Shown here: positions 25,701 through 36,867 of the stretch, piece by piece
Position numbering within the stretch: position 1 is the first letter of the stretch
Layout: each line of letters starts with the position of its first letter
NCBI GenBank assembly: GCA_013399015.1
Contig: VWZX01006706.1
Span: 185,915 to 249,914 of the forward strand
Source of the DNA: Galbula dea
Taxonomy: Eukaryota; Chordata; Aves; Piciformes; Galbulidae
DNA: 64,000 nucleotides
Direction of reading: 5' to 3'
The notes under the pieces: generated by a model
Told to the model about the DNA's origin: nothing
The model's database searches: none
The model's input: only the letters and a program-made list of their open reading frames with translations
Position numbers and translations under genes: made by a program

Positions 25701-28700
25701 TTTATGAAGTCATGCACTTCAGTAAAGAAATTGCTGTGAAATGCTTTCTGAAATGAGCAGGCAGGAGAGTCTGCAGTGACAGTGCTTTTTAATGAAAAGA
25801 GCCTAGGGTAGACATTAAGCTTTGAAACCACTTTTCCAAGTAGAAGTGTACTGTGAACAGAAAGTGTGCTGTTACACATCTATGGACATATGATTGGTCC
25901 GTTTTGTCTAATAATGCATATTAGACATAATGAAATGCTTGATGTTGGAAATAGAGGTGTCACAAAGAACAGGTTTAAATTTTAAAGTCTTTAAGTCTGC
26001 TACCTTGGAGAATATTCTGAGGATCAGTCTGCTCAGTGTCATCTGACACTGCTGTTAATCTTTAGCTGCTTTGAAGGGGTCATTTTGTCTGAGGACTCAC
26101 TGTCTAAAAAAGAGAAGAATATTAATGAACAGCAATATTCATGAACTGCTCAAACTCAAAATCATCGTTCAACTCAGCCTAGTTAAGGGAAGTGTTAACT
26201 TAAGGCTTTATTAAGTTGTTGTGTTTGAAAACATTCTGTTCACAAATGAGAATCTGTTTTGTACTAAGGATGGCTTTTTACTTTCATGTCCACATTTGTA
26301 AGAAAGCAGAACATACATATCAAATCTACAGATGAACTATTAAATTCTTTATGACTGAAACAGGAAACTTCAGTAGCTGTTTCAAGTTGGTCTTTATGGA
26401 AACGCTTTGGAGCCCTGGGCAGGGAAGAATAGAAATGGAAATACCACTTAAGTTTTGGAGGAGATGGTGAACTATTTTGTAAGAATGCCCAGTTTTCAGC
26501 CTAAACTGGATTTTTTCTGTCCCAGCCCTCACCCCATGTTAACTTTTAAATGAACAGGTTTTACTTTGCATTTTAAAGTTTAAAATACCTGTGGGAACTG
26601 ACAGCGATTTATATTAAAAAGCAGTCTCCTTTTTCTTGCCTCAATCACCATATCATCTGAATTCCAAACATACACTCAGATTTATGCAGTTCAAGATAAA
26701 CAAGCACTGGCAGAAGGCTGCTGAGTAGTATGTCAAGTTTGGCTGAAAACTGTGTAGAATGAGCCTACAGATGTGATCATTTCAGCTCAGACCCTCTTAA
26801 CGATACTTAAGTCATGATCCTTTTATGGCATTGTCTCTAGAATTTACAAGAAAGTGAAGTCTGGGCTAGCTGAATCTCAGAAATGCTGAATGTTAGCTTG
26901 CTGGCAAGATCTCGGCCTTTATATGTTAGAGCTGTATATTAATGTTTCAAACTCATTGCAAGTGCAAGGTGTTCAAAAAAAGATAGTGTACAGTACCTAA
27001 AGAACAGAGAAACAGTGAAGACCTCATCAGAACACATACAAAACAGACTAAGTGGAACTGCTGCCACTTGGGAAGGAGAGATTAACAGACAGAAAAATAA
27101 CAGTTAATTAAATTTAATTTAAAAAATCTGGTAAATATAAATATGATTATGGGTGATCTTGCATGAAACTATACTAAAACATTATCAAATGCCTCTGCTC
27201 CTTTTGAAAGCTCTGAGACACCGAGGCTTAGGAGTGTGTACGTTAGGCATACTACCAGAAAAATGTCGCAGTTTGATAGCAAGGCATTATGGTTGCAATG
27301 ATTATTTGAGTTGAAGGTTTCTGCCTGATAATTGTCTCCTTCATTGAGCTGTGCTGATGAAAGGAATATTAGATTATGTAATTGAGCAGCAACAGAAGAT
27401 CTCTCAAAGGGAATGAACTTTGAATGCAGCTACTGAAAATTAATTTGAAATCATTTTACCTTGAAATGCTCAGAGTCCTCTTAAGAGTTACTGTGTCTGG
27501 CCTTCCAAACAGCTTGTGGGCTACCATTTTTAGTGGTGTTAGCAAAACAGAACTGGGGATGGGGGGACACGCATAACATGCAGCTGTTTCCACTGGGAAT
27601 GACTTTGATTTTTTGTGCAGAGGAAATAACTTGACTTTTGTAACTTTTTATTCTGACAGTGTAGTGGCTTGATACTTCCAGAATGACAGCAAAATAGAGA
27701 TGAAAAAGTGTATATTCTTGATAAGAGGAGTGTCCTTAGTGGCAAAGAGGCCTTTAAGACTTAACTCTGTAGGTGTTCTCAATTGTACTGCACAGGCCTA
27801 ATGGACAACAGCAGGGACTTGTCTGTCTGCTTTGTATGATGATTGCAGTGAGATCCTTTACAGAATTGCAGAACATGAAGGGTTGGAAGGGACCTCTGGA
27901 GATCATCTAGTCCTCACACCCTGGCCCCTGTGAAAGCAGGTTCATCTAGAGCAGGTTGCACAGGAGCTCATCTAGGTGGGTATTGAGTATCTCCAGAGAA
28001 AGAGACTTTATCCTGGGCAGCCTGGTCCAGTGCTCTGTCACCCTCAAGGAAATGTTGTTTTTCTTCATGTTGAGATGTGACTTCCTGTGTTCCAGGTTGT
28101 GACTGTTGCCCCTTGTTCTTTCTCTGAGCACCACTTAAAAGGGCCCAGCCCTATCGTCTTGGCACTCGCCCTTTAGATATTGATAAGCATTCGTAAAGAC
28201 TAAGCCCTCTCAGTCTTCTCCAGGCTTAACGGCCCAAGGTCTCAGCGTTTCTTTGTAATAGAGATGGTTTCGTAAGGTGGTTCCGTAACCACCTTCCTAA
28301 CTGTGGGCTAGACTTTCCAGTAATTCCCCGTCTCTTGAACTGGGGAGACCAGAACTGGACACAATACTCCAGATGTTGCCTCCCTGGGGTGCAGTAGAGG
28401 GAGAGGACAACCTCACTTGACCTGCTTGTCACACTCTTCTCAGTGCACTCCCAAGATACCCTTGGCCTTCTTGGTGATAAGGGCAGACTGTTGCCTTATG
28501 GTTAACGTGTCCACCATGACTCCTAGGTCCTTCTCTGAAGAGCTGCTTTCCAGCAGGCCACCCCTTAAACTGTACTTGTGCATGGGGTTATTCCTCTCCA
28601 GATGCCAGACCATGTGTTTACCTGTGTTGAACTTCATCAGGTTACTGTTTGCCCAACTCTTCAGCCTGTCCAGGTCTTGCTGAATGGCAGCATAGCCTTC

Positions 28701-31700
28701 TGGTGTGTCAGCCATGTCTCTCAGTTTTGTATCACCAGTAAATGATGACATCTCTTGAAAATGTCAGTTTATGATGAAACCTTAAGGTTATCTACAGAAA
28801 TCAGATTGAAGAGTTAGAGGGTGTAGAATTAAATGCAAACCAAATACCTTAAAAATAACTAAAAATACTAAGATTTAAATATAATATGAGGAGTAATTTT
28901 CTCTAGCACTGGAGTTTATCTTAACATTTGTCATAAAATGTGTTCAGAGAATTGTTATTTAGCTTTCATTTTGCATGTAAACATTGATTTGGCTAAAGGT
29001 CTTTTCATGAGCATTGCTGCTTTTGAAAAATTGATTTACTAAATCAGCTGTTGACATTGAAGCTATTGGGAAAGGTCAGCTGATGAGTTTGCATGGATCC
29101 CCTGTGTCCTTGCTACGGGTACGCTCTGTCCCTCCATCCAGGTCATTGCCGAAGATGCTGAAAAAGGCTGGACCTTGTACTGACCCATGGGGAACACTGC
29201 TAGCTACAGACCTCCAGCTAGTCTGCATCACTGGTCAAAACCCTCTGAGCTCTGTCACTCAGCCAGTTCTTAATCCACCTCACTGTCCTCTCATCTAACT
29301 CATGCTTCTCAGCTTCCCCATGAGGATGTTACAGGGAAGAGTGTCAAAGGCTTGCTGAAGTTGAGCTAGATGACATCACTGCTCTCCCCTCATCTACCCA
29401 GCTAGTCATGCTGTGGTAGAAGGCTAGCAGACTGGTGAAGCATCAATTCCCCGTGGTGAATCCATGTTGCCTGCTCCTGATAACCTCCTTTTCTTCTATG
29501 TGCTTAAAGGTGACTTTGAGAATGAGCTGTTTCATCACCTTTGCAGGGATACAGGTGAGGCTGACTAGCCTCTAACTTCCTGGATCTTCTTTCTTGCCCT
29601 TTCTTAAGACTGGAGTGACGTTGGCTTTCTCCCAGTCCTCAGGCACCCCTCCTGTTTTCCATGACTTTTCAAAGATGATGGAGAGTGACTTAGCAACATT
29701 GTCTGCTAGCTCTCTCAGCAGTCATGGGTGCATCCCATCATGGCCCATGGATTTGTGGGTGTCCAGTTTGCCTAACTGATCTCTATCCCAGTCCTCCTTG
29801 ACCAATGGAGACTCTCTCTTGCCTTCAGGGTCTGGGATTCCTGAGAACTCGTCTTAACTGTAAAGAGTGAAGCAAAGAAGGCATTCAATAACAATGCCTT
29901 CTCTGTACACTGTATCACCAGGGCACTCACTTCGTTCAGCAGCAGGCCCACATATTCCCTAGCCTTCCCTTTGCTACCAATGGACTTGATGAAGCTCTTT
30001 TAGGCATTTTCTGAATTCCCTCAGTGACTCTGCTTCCTGACTCCTTCTCTAGTGTGCAAGGTCCCTTTGGGAGGATGATTTATAAAGGCCATGTTCTCAG
30101 ATTGTGTCCAGGCAGTTTAATTGTGCTTCTTGATTCCAGCATTGTGGTTGTATTCCATTGTGGTTATGCTCAGAATAAGGGTAACATTTATATGCGAGAA
30201 CATCGGTAAACCTTTTTGCATAGATTGAATCACAGCTTGTAATTCTTTCTGTAAGCACACGTGCAAGCTTAGTGGTCATCTTGTTATTACTTCTTGCATA
30301 TATGAAACTTGTAGTATAGTTTGAGTTCACTGGCTTGAGAAACTTGGCCCTCTGAGTGCAATACTCCATTTCATCATTGTTGTACATTCAGGTGACTGCC
30401 TTTTAAATCCAGCACCTGCTAAGTTTACTTCCTTTTTGAAAGACAAGTAATTGATCGAGTACCTTGTTTATAGCTACAGAGCTGGCTTGGGTGGGGTTAG
30501 GATCTAACTTGAGATTGAAACCTGTATTATAAAATGTATTAATATGTATGAAAGCTTAAGGAAGCCATTTCATGTTGTAAAATGAGAAAAGGGAAAATGA
30601 AACCAATTTATTAATAGCCTTTCAGATGGGTGCAAAGCTTTGAAGATTAGTGTATTCATCATATTGTCATATTGTACAGAGACTGTTAATTCCACAAGCT
30701 TAAAATTGGGCCACAGACATCAAGTAAATCTCTCTAATATTTTTCTGTCACTCCCACCAGGTTTCCAGAATAAAAATAGGGTTGCAATCCTGGCAGAACT
30801 AGACAAGGAGAAGAGAAAGTTACTTATGCAAAACCAGTCTTCCACAAATCACCCTGGAGCCAGGTATTTTATGTTCTTAGACCTGTTTGGACTCTGATTA
30901 CATCAAAGATAACAACAAAATACCAAATGAGCTACAAACTTATGTAAACACAGAAGTTTTTCCTTACCATCCTCAGTAACCAGTCAGACCTTGCACTGTA
31001 GGAACATATTAGTATTTGAACTTGTTTACAGAGGCTGAATTTTGGATTACATAATTCCATTTGCAATGGGGAGAAGCAAATAGAATTTAATACAGTTGAG
31101 TAAGCATATCTTAAAAAGAATCTGGGAGCAGGCACTGAAAAAGCATTTAATTATTAAGCTAAAATGCCCTAAGGAATGGAAGTAGCAGACCATTAGGTTC
31201 AGGGTACTGTGTGTTTAGAGATGAACAGTTACAGCAAGGAGTGAGTTATCCTTGAAATTCCCTGTACGCAAGACAAAGCCATTTTGTGTTACTGCAGATC
31301 TTGTAAAAGATGCTGTGTTGTAAGGATGAATATTCACTATAAGGTATAGTAATCTAATCTGAGTTTGAGAGCTGTCACTGGGATTTCTCCAATTTAAGAA
31401 GAAAGGATTAGATTTTTGCCATAAAGTGTTAACTAGGAAATCACATGCTGGTTTAGGTGGAGAAATTGAGACAGTTGACATTTTGGTTTGGCATGAAGTG
31501 AGTGCAGTGCTATATTGTAGAGACAGTGTGTTATATGCAGTACAAGGGTTAAATACTCTGAATACACTCTGAGTGCTGCCTGTGGCCTTTTTCAGGGAGA
31601 TTCTAGGTCACTTTTAATTCCTTCATACTGTCCAAAAGAATGCAGAATTTGGTGAGATATTGGAATAGGCTGCCCAGGGAGGTGGTGGAGTCACCATCGC

Positions 31701-34700
31701 TTGAGGTGATAGATGTGTTTCTTCAGGGGATGATTTAGGGATAAGTGTAGTGTAGGGCTATTAGTTGGACTAGATGATCTTGAGGGTCCTTTCCAACCGT
31801 AATGATTCTGTGATTCTGTGGTGAGAATATTTGAAATTGCCTCAGTTAGGTCTCTGCATGTCTGTATACAGTTATTAAAGTAAAAATACTGATAAGAAAA
31901 TAGAGTTATTAATACTGTTACGTACAACCTCTGACTCCTGACAACAGTATTTCCATACTTTGTTGCAAGTCTGTCAGAGTTTCTGGAAGTGCTTGTTTGC
32001 TTTTTTTTCTTCTTTAAGAAAAAATAACTATATGCTAGTAAGCAGAATTAGAATTTACTAATTTTGAAGGGGGAGGAGGGGAAGCCTACACAGCAGCAGT
32101 CAAAAGTCTGCTTTAGCATAGTGGGCTGACGTGTGATTTTTGAGAAGCTGACAGCTCTGTGGTAAGGATCTTGCACCAAAGGTTTGGGACAACACAGTTA
32201 TCAAAAGTGAGACCACAGAAATTCTGCAAACATGCCAGAAAAGAACTTTATGTACCTGAAACACAATAGTGACATGGCCAGTGTAAGGGTGGATAAGGTA
32301 GTTAATTTCTGGAAATCACAGAATCACAGAATATTAGGAGTTAAAGGGACCTCGAAAAATCATCTAGTCCAACCCCCCTGCCGCAGCAGGATTCCCTAGA
32401 CCAAGTCCCACAGAAGCGTGTCCAGACGGGTTTTGAATACCTCCATAGAAGGAGACTCCACAACCTCTCTGGGCAGTCTGTGCCAGTGCTCTGGCACCCT
32501 CACTGTGAAAAAATTTCTACGTGTATTCACACGGAATCTCCTATGCTTCAGATTACAGCCATTGCCTCTTTTCCTGTCACTGGGCTTCAATGAGAAGAGC
32601 CTGACCCCATCCTCCCGACACATCCCTTATCCAAGAACAGAAGACCTCTTTGGAAAAGTGTCAGTTTATGATGAAACCTTAAGGTTATCTACAGAAATGA
32701 GATTGAAGACTTAAAGGGAATAATTAGAATTAAATGCAAAATGAATACCTTAGAAATAACAAAAAATACTATGATTCAGATAAACTATAAGGAGTACTTT
32801 TCTCTAGCACTGAAACTTATCTTAATATTTGTCATAAAATCTGTTCAGAGGATTGTTATTTAGCTTTCATTTTGCATTTAGACATAGATTTGGCTAAAGG
32901 TCTTTTCATGAGCGTTGCTGCTTTTGAAAAATTGATTACTGAATCAGCTGTTGACATTGAAGCTATTGGGAAAGGTCAGCTGATGAGTTTGCATGGATCC
33001 CTTGTGATCCTTCATACTTTTGTCTCTATCAGGAGAGATGGGTTTTCAGCACCAGGGGGAAAATTTCAGAAATAGTTGTGAATTGCCTGGCAATGCAGCT
33101 CAGATGGCAGTCCTCACTGATTTCTATCTGGAGGATGGCTGATCATGTAACTTATGTAGAGTTGGGGGAAAAAAAAGTAGTCTGCCTTTTATTTCTTCTT
33201 TTTTTTTTTGGTTAACAAGGTGGACAAGTCTTAAGATAAAAAAAGCTAAAAAATCTATTTAGAAATTTTAACTTGAAACTCAAAGTATGCTGCACCGAGA
33301 CAGATCATAGAATGATTAGAGTTGGAAGGGACCTTTAGAGGTCACCTAGTCCAACTCCACTGCAGTCTGCAGCAACACCTATAACTATTATCAGGTTGCT
33401 CAGAGCCCTGCCTAATGTCATCTTAAATGTTTCCAGGGATGGGGCAAAAGCAAAAACAATTCTAGATACTCTAAGCTATGATCAGAAGATCATTATTTCA
33501 GATATGTCAAAAGGAAGCTCCTTTACCATGAGCAGTGATTAGCTGCCCACCTGCCAAAGAACAGGTCTTATACTGAAGACTGCAGAGTTCTTAGTGCTTT
33601 TGTTTATCCCAGTTGTTTAGAACAGTCACTGAGTGACTGAGTAATGGTGAAAGCACAAAGCTGTTGTTTCAAACGGCTAGCATTGTCTAACATTGCACCT
33701 TAGTGGTGCCACTGACTCCACTCACAAGTGAAATCTACAACAGGATTTAGACTGCGAGTCATCTGGGTTTAGTTTGGCATCAGTTCTTTACTATAGGTCA
33801 AGTGATACATTTTGGTTGCTTCATTTTCCTTTCCTCTCTTATGTTAACAAATAGTAATTCCAAACAATAGTCAACCATTTTCAAGCTGTGAGTCAGATAA
33901 ATCGTGAACTGTGGAAGTCATGGAATCTATGGCTAGAGTGGTAAGAACACCTTTTTTTTCTGTGATACATATATCACACCATCTTGGGTTTTTTTGCAGC
34001 ATTGCACTTGCAAGATCATCACTGAACAAGGATTTTCGTGATCATGCTGAGCAGCAGCACATCGCAGCTCAGCAGAAGGCTGCACTGCAGGTAAGCTGAT
34101 ACAGTCAGGTAGCATTTAGCTCCAGCCCAGACCCAGCTATCTCATTGGGTCTCTGTTGGATTCCTTCCAGTTTCTATCTCAAACTGAACACAGATCACAA
34201 AGGAATCCTTGTGGGTAGGTTAGCTTGGCCTGCTGGTGTGCTGTGGCTGATGGAGCCCACTGTGCTACAAGCCTGTATTACTGCAAGAACAAACTGCTGG
34301 CTCAGGCTTGATTTTATGTCCACCAGGGCTTTTCCCTGTGGGTGGAAGGGAGGAATATACAGGCTGTCTCACCTGCCATTTGTACAGGCAGCTTCAGGTT
34401 CTGAGACACTGCTGATGCACACTTCTGGCAGTTGTGTGTGGCACCTGTCACAAACCAAGACGTGTAGGTTTATAGATGGGAGTGGAAGGATGGGGTCTAG
34501 GCAGAGGGAAGCAATAAGGAGTTCATTCACCACTCTCCCCACTACCATAGGATTTGCTGAAAAAGGAGCAGCAGGGAATGGCCAACTTAATTCCCTTGGC
34601 AGGTCCTGTTCATACGTGGCTGATCTAAAATGCTGAGGTTGAATTTGACAATCAGAGTTGAGGAGCAGACTGGAAGAAATAATTAATGCTGCAGAAGCTG

Positions 34701-34861
34701 TAAAGTGTTAAATGATGTCAGTGCTACAGGGAGTTATGCTTTAACAAATGTTTTTCTCTTTCCAGCATGCACATGCACATTCCTCAGGATACTTCATAAC
34801 TCAAGATTCTGCATTTGGAAATCTTATTCTTCCTGTCTTACCTCGACTTGAGGCAGAATGA
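22682..34861 (+). CDS. INIP: INIP, SOSS complex subunit C (spliced, complete)
   Basis: Joining 22682-22706, 30761-30863, 34000-34090 and 34766-34861 gives 315 nt, which is 104 codons plus TGA, the same length as human INIP. The product starts MAANPSGQGFQNK, contains NRVAILAELDKEKRKL, NQSSTNHPGASIAL, NKDFRDHAEQQHIAAQQKAA and AHAHSSGYFITQDSAFGNL, and ends LPVLPRLEAE. Identity to the mammalian protein is nearly complete. INIP is known to bind INTS3 and the ssDNA-binding proteins NABP1/NABP2, forming the SOSS complex that acts at DNA double-strand breaks. The helical middle with acidic and basic residues is where the protein contacts INTS3 in the known complex. All junctions are GT-AG and preserve phase. 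The gene is divergent from SNX30 and convergent with KIAA1958. Confidence 0.97.
22707..27859 (+). other. INIP intron 2, first part
   Basis: AT-rich sequence without recognisable repeats for more than 5 kb. It holds no exon with homology to a known protein, and its open frames are all under 90 codons. This is a repeat-poor contrast to the CR1-filled segment that follows in the same intron. Confidence 0.6.
27860..28751 (-). mobile_element. CR1 LINE, 3' portion of an interrupted element
   Basis: Reverse-strand CR1 starting with gaagggttggaagggacctc and continuing into ORF2. The minus-strand translation shows GKHMVWHLERNNPMHKY and SSSEKDLGVMVDTL, normal CR1 landmarks. It has several stops and frameshifts, so it is an old copy. 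CR1 homology stops at about 28751, where a 350-bp non-CR1 block intervenes, and resumes at about 29102. Confidence 0.88.
28752..29101. repeat. 350-bp duplicated block, copy A (inside CR1)
   Basis: The block from atgtcagtttatgatgaaac to gatgagtttgcatggatccc occurs again, in the same orientation, at 32653-33002 with roughly one difference per ten bases. Here it sits in the middle of a CR1 whose halves are otherwise continuous. It does not resemble CR1, an LTR or a known avian repeat that I recognise. No clear target-site duplication flanks it. Confidence 0.85.
29102..30078 (-). mobile_element. CR1 LINE, 5' portion of the interrupted element
   Basis: Continuation of the minus-strand CR1 upstream of the inserted block. 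It covers reverse-transcriptase and the linker before it: aatccatgttgcctgctcct, gactggagtgacgttggctt then tctcccagtcctcaggcacc, and gtgggtgtccagtttgccta are recognisable as reverse CR1 ORF2. It ends near 30078 (5' truncation). Confidence 0.88.
30079..30760 (+). other. INIP intron 2, 3' end
   Basis: Unique AT-rich sequence leading to the exon 3 acceptor. No gene or repeat recognised. Confidence 0.6.
30761..30863 (+). CDS. INIP: INIP exon 3
   Basis: 103 nt. It begins after a pyrimidine-rich acceptor (ctgtcactcccaccag) and ends GCCAG|GTATTT. It encodes GFQNKN to HPGA plus two bases of the following serine codon. The conserved NRVAILAELDKEKRKL segment is in this exon. The upstream intron is about 8.05 kb. 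Confidence 0.96.
31650..31820 (+). mobile_element. CR1 LINE 3' end with short internal deletion
   Basis: Same subfamily as 7270-8105. It runs from ggtgagatattggaataggc to ttgagggtcctttccaaccg and attctgtgattctgtg. About 20 bp are missing between tcaccatcgcttgaggt and gatagatgtgtttct. It lies in INIP intron 3. Confidence 0.92.
32314..32640 (-). mobile_element. CR1 LINE 3' fragment
   Basis: Begins aatcacagaatcacagaata and continues as reverse CR1. The minus-strand translation gives VRLFSLKPSDRKRGNGCNL and HWHRLPREVVESPSMEVF, closely related to the element at 13436-14772. It ends where duplicated block copy B begins. It lies in INIP intron 3. Confidence 0.92.
32653..33002. repeat. 350-bp duplicated block, copy B
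   Basis: Direct repeat partner of 28752-29101. Similarity begins around gtgtcagtttatgatgaaac and ends at gatgagtttgcatggatccc; beyond it the two loci differ. Here the left flank is a CR1 5' truncation point and the right flank is unique intron sequence. Confidence 0.85.
33305..33445 (-). mobile_element. CR1 LINE 3' end fragment
   Basis: Reads catagaatgattagagttgg, aagggacctttagaggtcac, ctagtccaactccactgcag and ends gtttccagggatggggc. A short reverse-strand CR1 tail in INIP intron 3. Confidence 0.85.
33446..33999 (+). other. INIP intron 3, 3' end
   Basis: Unique sequence with a T-rich run before the exon 4 acceptor. Intron 3 (30864-33999) otherwise holds the CR1 copies and block copy B listed separately. 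Confidence 0.6.
34000..34090 (+). CDS. INIP: INIP exon 4
   Basis: 91 nt. The acceptor is a T-rich tract ending tttttttgcag and the donor is CTGCAG|GTAAGC. It encodes the serine completed across the junction, then IALARSSLNKDFRDH and AEQQHIAAQQKAALQ, ending in phase 0. Confidence 0.96.
34091..34765 (+). other. INIP intron 4
   Basis: A 675-bp intron. A 163-codon plus-strand open frame (34145-34636) lies wholly inside it. The frame has no recognised homologue and no splice or codon-bias support, so it is treated as chance. Confidence 0.65.
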
Positions 34862-35185
34862 GGAATCTTTTTTCTCAGAACTGCATGGTCTGATGTTTTT
34901 TTTTCCATAGTAGGAACTGTCTGACCTTTTCATTTTCCTTACTTGTCTTAGAACATTTTTGTTTTCTTTTTTTTTTCTGGATTTTTATGGTTGATTTTTG
35001 GGAGTGTGGACTCTAAATGCTGAAGAAGCAATGTTGTCAAACAGCAATTTTTATCCTTTATTTCTGTTCCTTTGTCAGGTCAAAGTCAGATTTAAAACTT
35101 CCCTTGGTATGTGAAGTGTATAATGCTTGCTCTTCCCTGTTACTGTGCTTCCTTTAAATAAATGTTCATGCAAGAGTCATCAAGA
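34766..35185 (+). CDS. INIP: INIP exon 5: C-terminus and 3' UTR
   Basis: The acceptor ttttctctttccag precedes the AHAHSSGYFITQDSAF coding segment. The stop TGA is at 34859-34861. The 3' UTR runs about 320 nt to an AATAAA at 35157-35162, followed 30-50 nt later by a GT-rich element (cagcacttgtgtttcttttt). Cleavage is therefore expected near 35180. The exon end is estimated from these signals. Confidence 0.9.
35157..35162 (+). terminator. INIP polyadenylation signal AATAAA
   Basis: Canonical hexamer 296 nt after the stop codon, with a downstream GU-rich stretch. It is the first AATAAA after the stop in this strand. Confidence 0.8.
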
Positions 35186-35189
35186 AGCG

Positions 35190-36866
35190 CACACTGTGTC
35201 AGCACTTGTGTTTCTTTTTATTGTGTGAAGGTGATATACTTGACTGTAATGAAAGACAAGTTGGTTTTGTTCATCAAAACAGACATGAATTTATCAAGTG
35301 CATCAATCAGGTGTGGGGTTTTTTCTATCCCCCGTATGCAGGAACATTGCTGGTGAACTGTTTGCTGTTGTAGTGTCATCTGGTCTCAAGTCCTTCAAAT
35401 ATACTGTGCCTGCCTCTTATCTTGTTCTGTAAAATACAAAAATGAATAGAAGTGAGGAAAAACTTGTGTCAAACAGTCTTTCAGCAGACAAAATGTTCTT
35501 TAAGTTCTGTGGACATCTCAGATAGAAAGTGTTATATGCAAGACCAATTCAATTAGAAAGGTTGTCTTTTTCTAGTCATGACTTTTTCAATACTTAGTGT
35601 GTTTCATTTTTGTTTGTGGGGTTTTTCTTGCTGATTTTATCTGTGGTAATGAATTCCAGCTCCATGCAGAAAGAAAATCTGTTGATCTTAAAGTAAAAGA
35701 TTTTGGAATTTTGATCATGCTACCAGGATAAAGTAACTTAAAGTGAAAAGTGGTCCTTACATATGCATACTTAACATCTCCATAGCTTTAATAATACAAT
35801 TACAATAGTACATTGATTGCTTTACATACAGAGGCATGGTTTAGAAAACAAAATGGGCAAGAGAACTTCAGTGAGGACCAGAAGTCAGAAAGTGTCTGTT
35901 AAATTGGTACCTATTTGAAGCAGCTCTATCCTTTGCAGAAACCTTGCTGATCCATGAAGTTTCCAGGGTTGTAGTCAACAGATTTCCTTAGTGACGTTTT
36001 CCATCTGCAGGAGATTGCTGGACCCAGTAAGCACTACTGAACTGTAAGCACTGTTAGCAACTGCATTCATCCTGAGTACAGAGTGAGGCTCAAGATACCA
36101 GTGCAGGTGTAAGGAAAATGCCACTCCTTTCACATACCTCAGCTGAGTACAGACACTTGCAGAAACTGTTGTATACTGGAACATTTTCAAGAAAGAGAAT
36201 CTTGTGGAGGAGGCCTGATAAGAGCTTAAAGATATGCAACTGTAACATGAACTGTTTATACTATTTGCTTTTTTGAGGGGTTGAAGTGGTGAATCATGGG
36301 AATGATGATGGATTTTGTGGGCAGTGGAAAAAGGAGTACTTTCATTTCTGTTTTCAGAAATGGTAGTTTGCTCTGTGTAGCTTTTTATTTACCAAGAGTA
36401 ACTTCATCATGAAGCTGTCCTGACTACTTATTTTTCTTTATTGTGATATTTTTAAGTTATAATGCCCCAAATTATCTGTGTAATTTTGAGAGACTTGGTG
36501 ATACACATAGATGTGATTAATCATCAAATAGACAAATGTTGTATATTGAAGCTTCTATCTCAGAAGCCACAGACTCTAACAAATAATGTCAGTGGTATCA
36601 ATTTGTCATGCCACTCTTCAGCCATTAATCAATATTTAAACCATTAATCCATCAATGTACAGTAATTTTAACAAAATCTTTTCTCCTGTTGGAATTGCAT
36701 GTTCAAATTCTAATCATTATTGGTTGGAATGTACCCAAAATAGGAAGAGTCTTGGATATGTTGCTTCTGGTGGTACCAATTATCTTGATCACATAAAAGC
36801 AGAAGGCTTGCAGTCTAGTGCTGACTTAGGTACCTAGGAGTGTCTTAATGCACATAACCACTTAAG
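35190..36866. other. Intergenic downstream of INIP
   Basis: AT-rich, no gene or repeat recognised. Confidence 0.6.
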
Positions 36867-36867
36867 A

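Noticed and set aside
34145..34636. 163-codon plus-strand ORF in INIP intron 4
   Set aside because: It lies entirely within a well-supported intron, has no recognisable domain or homologue, and has no splice or polyadenylation context of its own.
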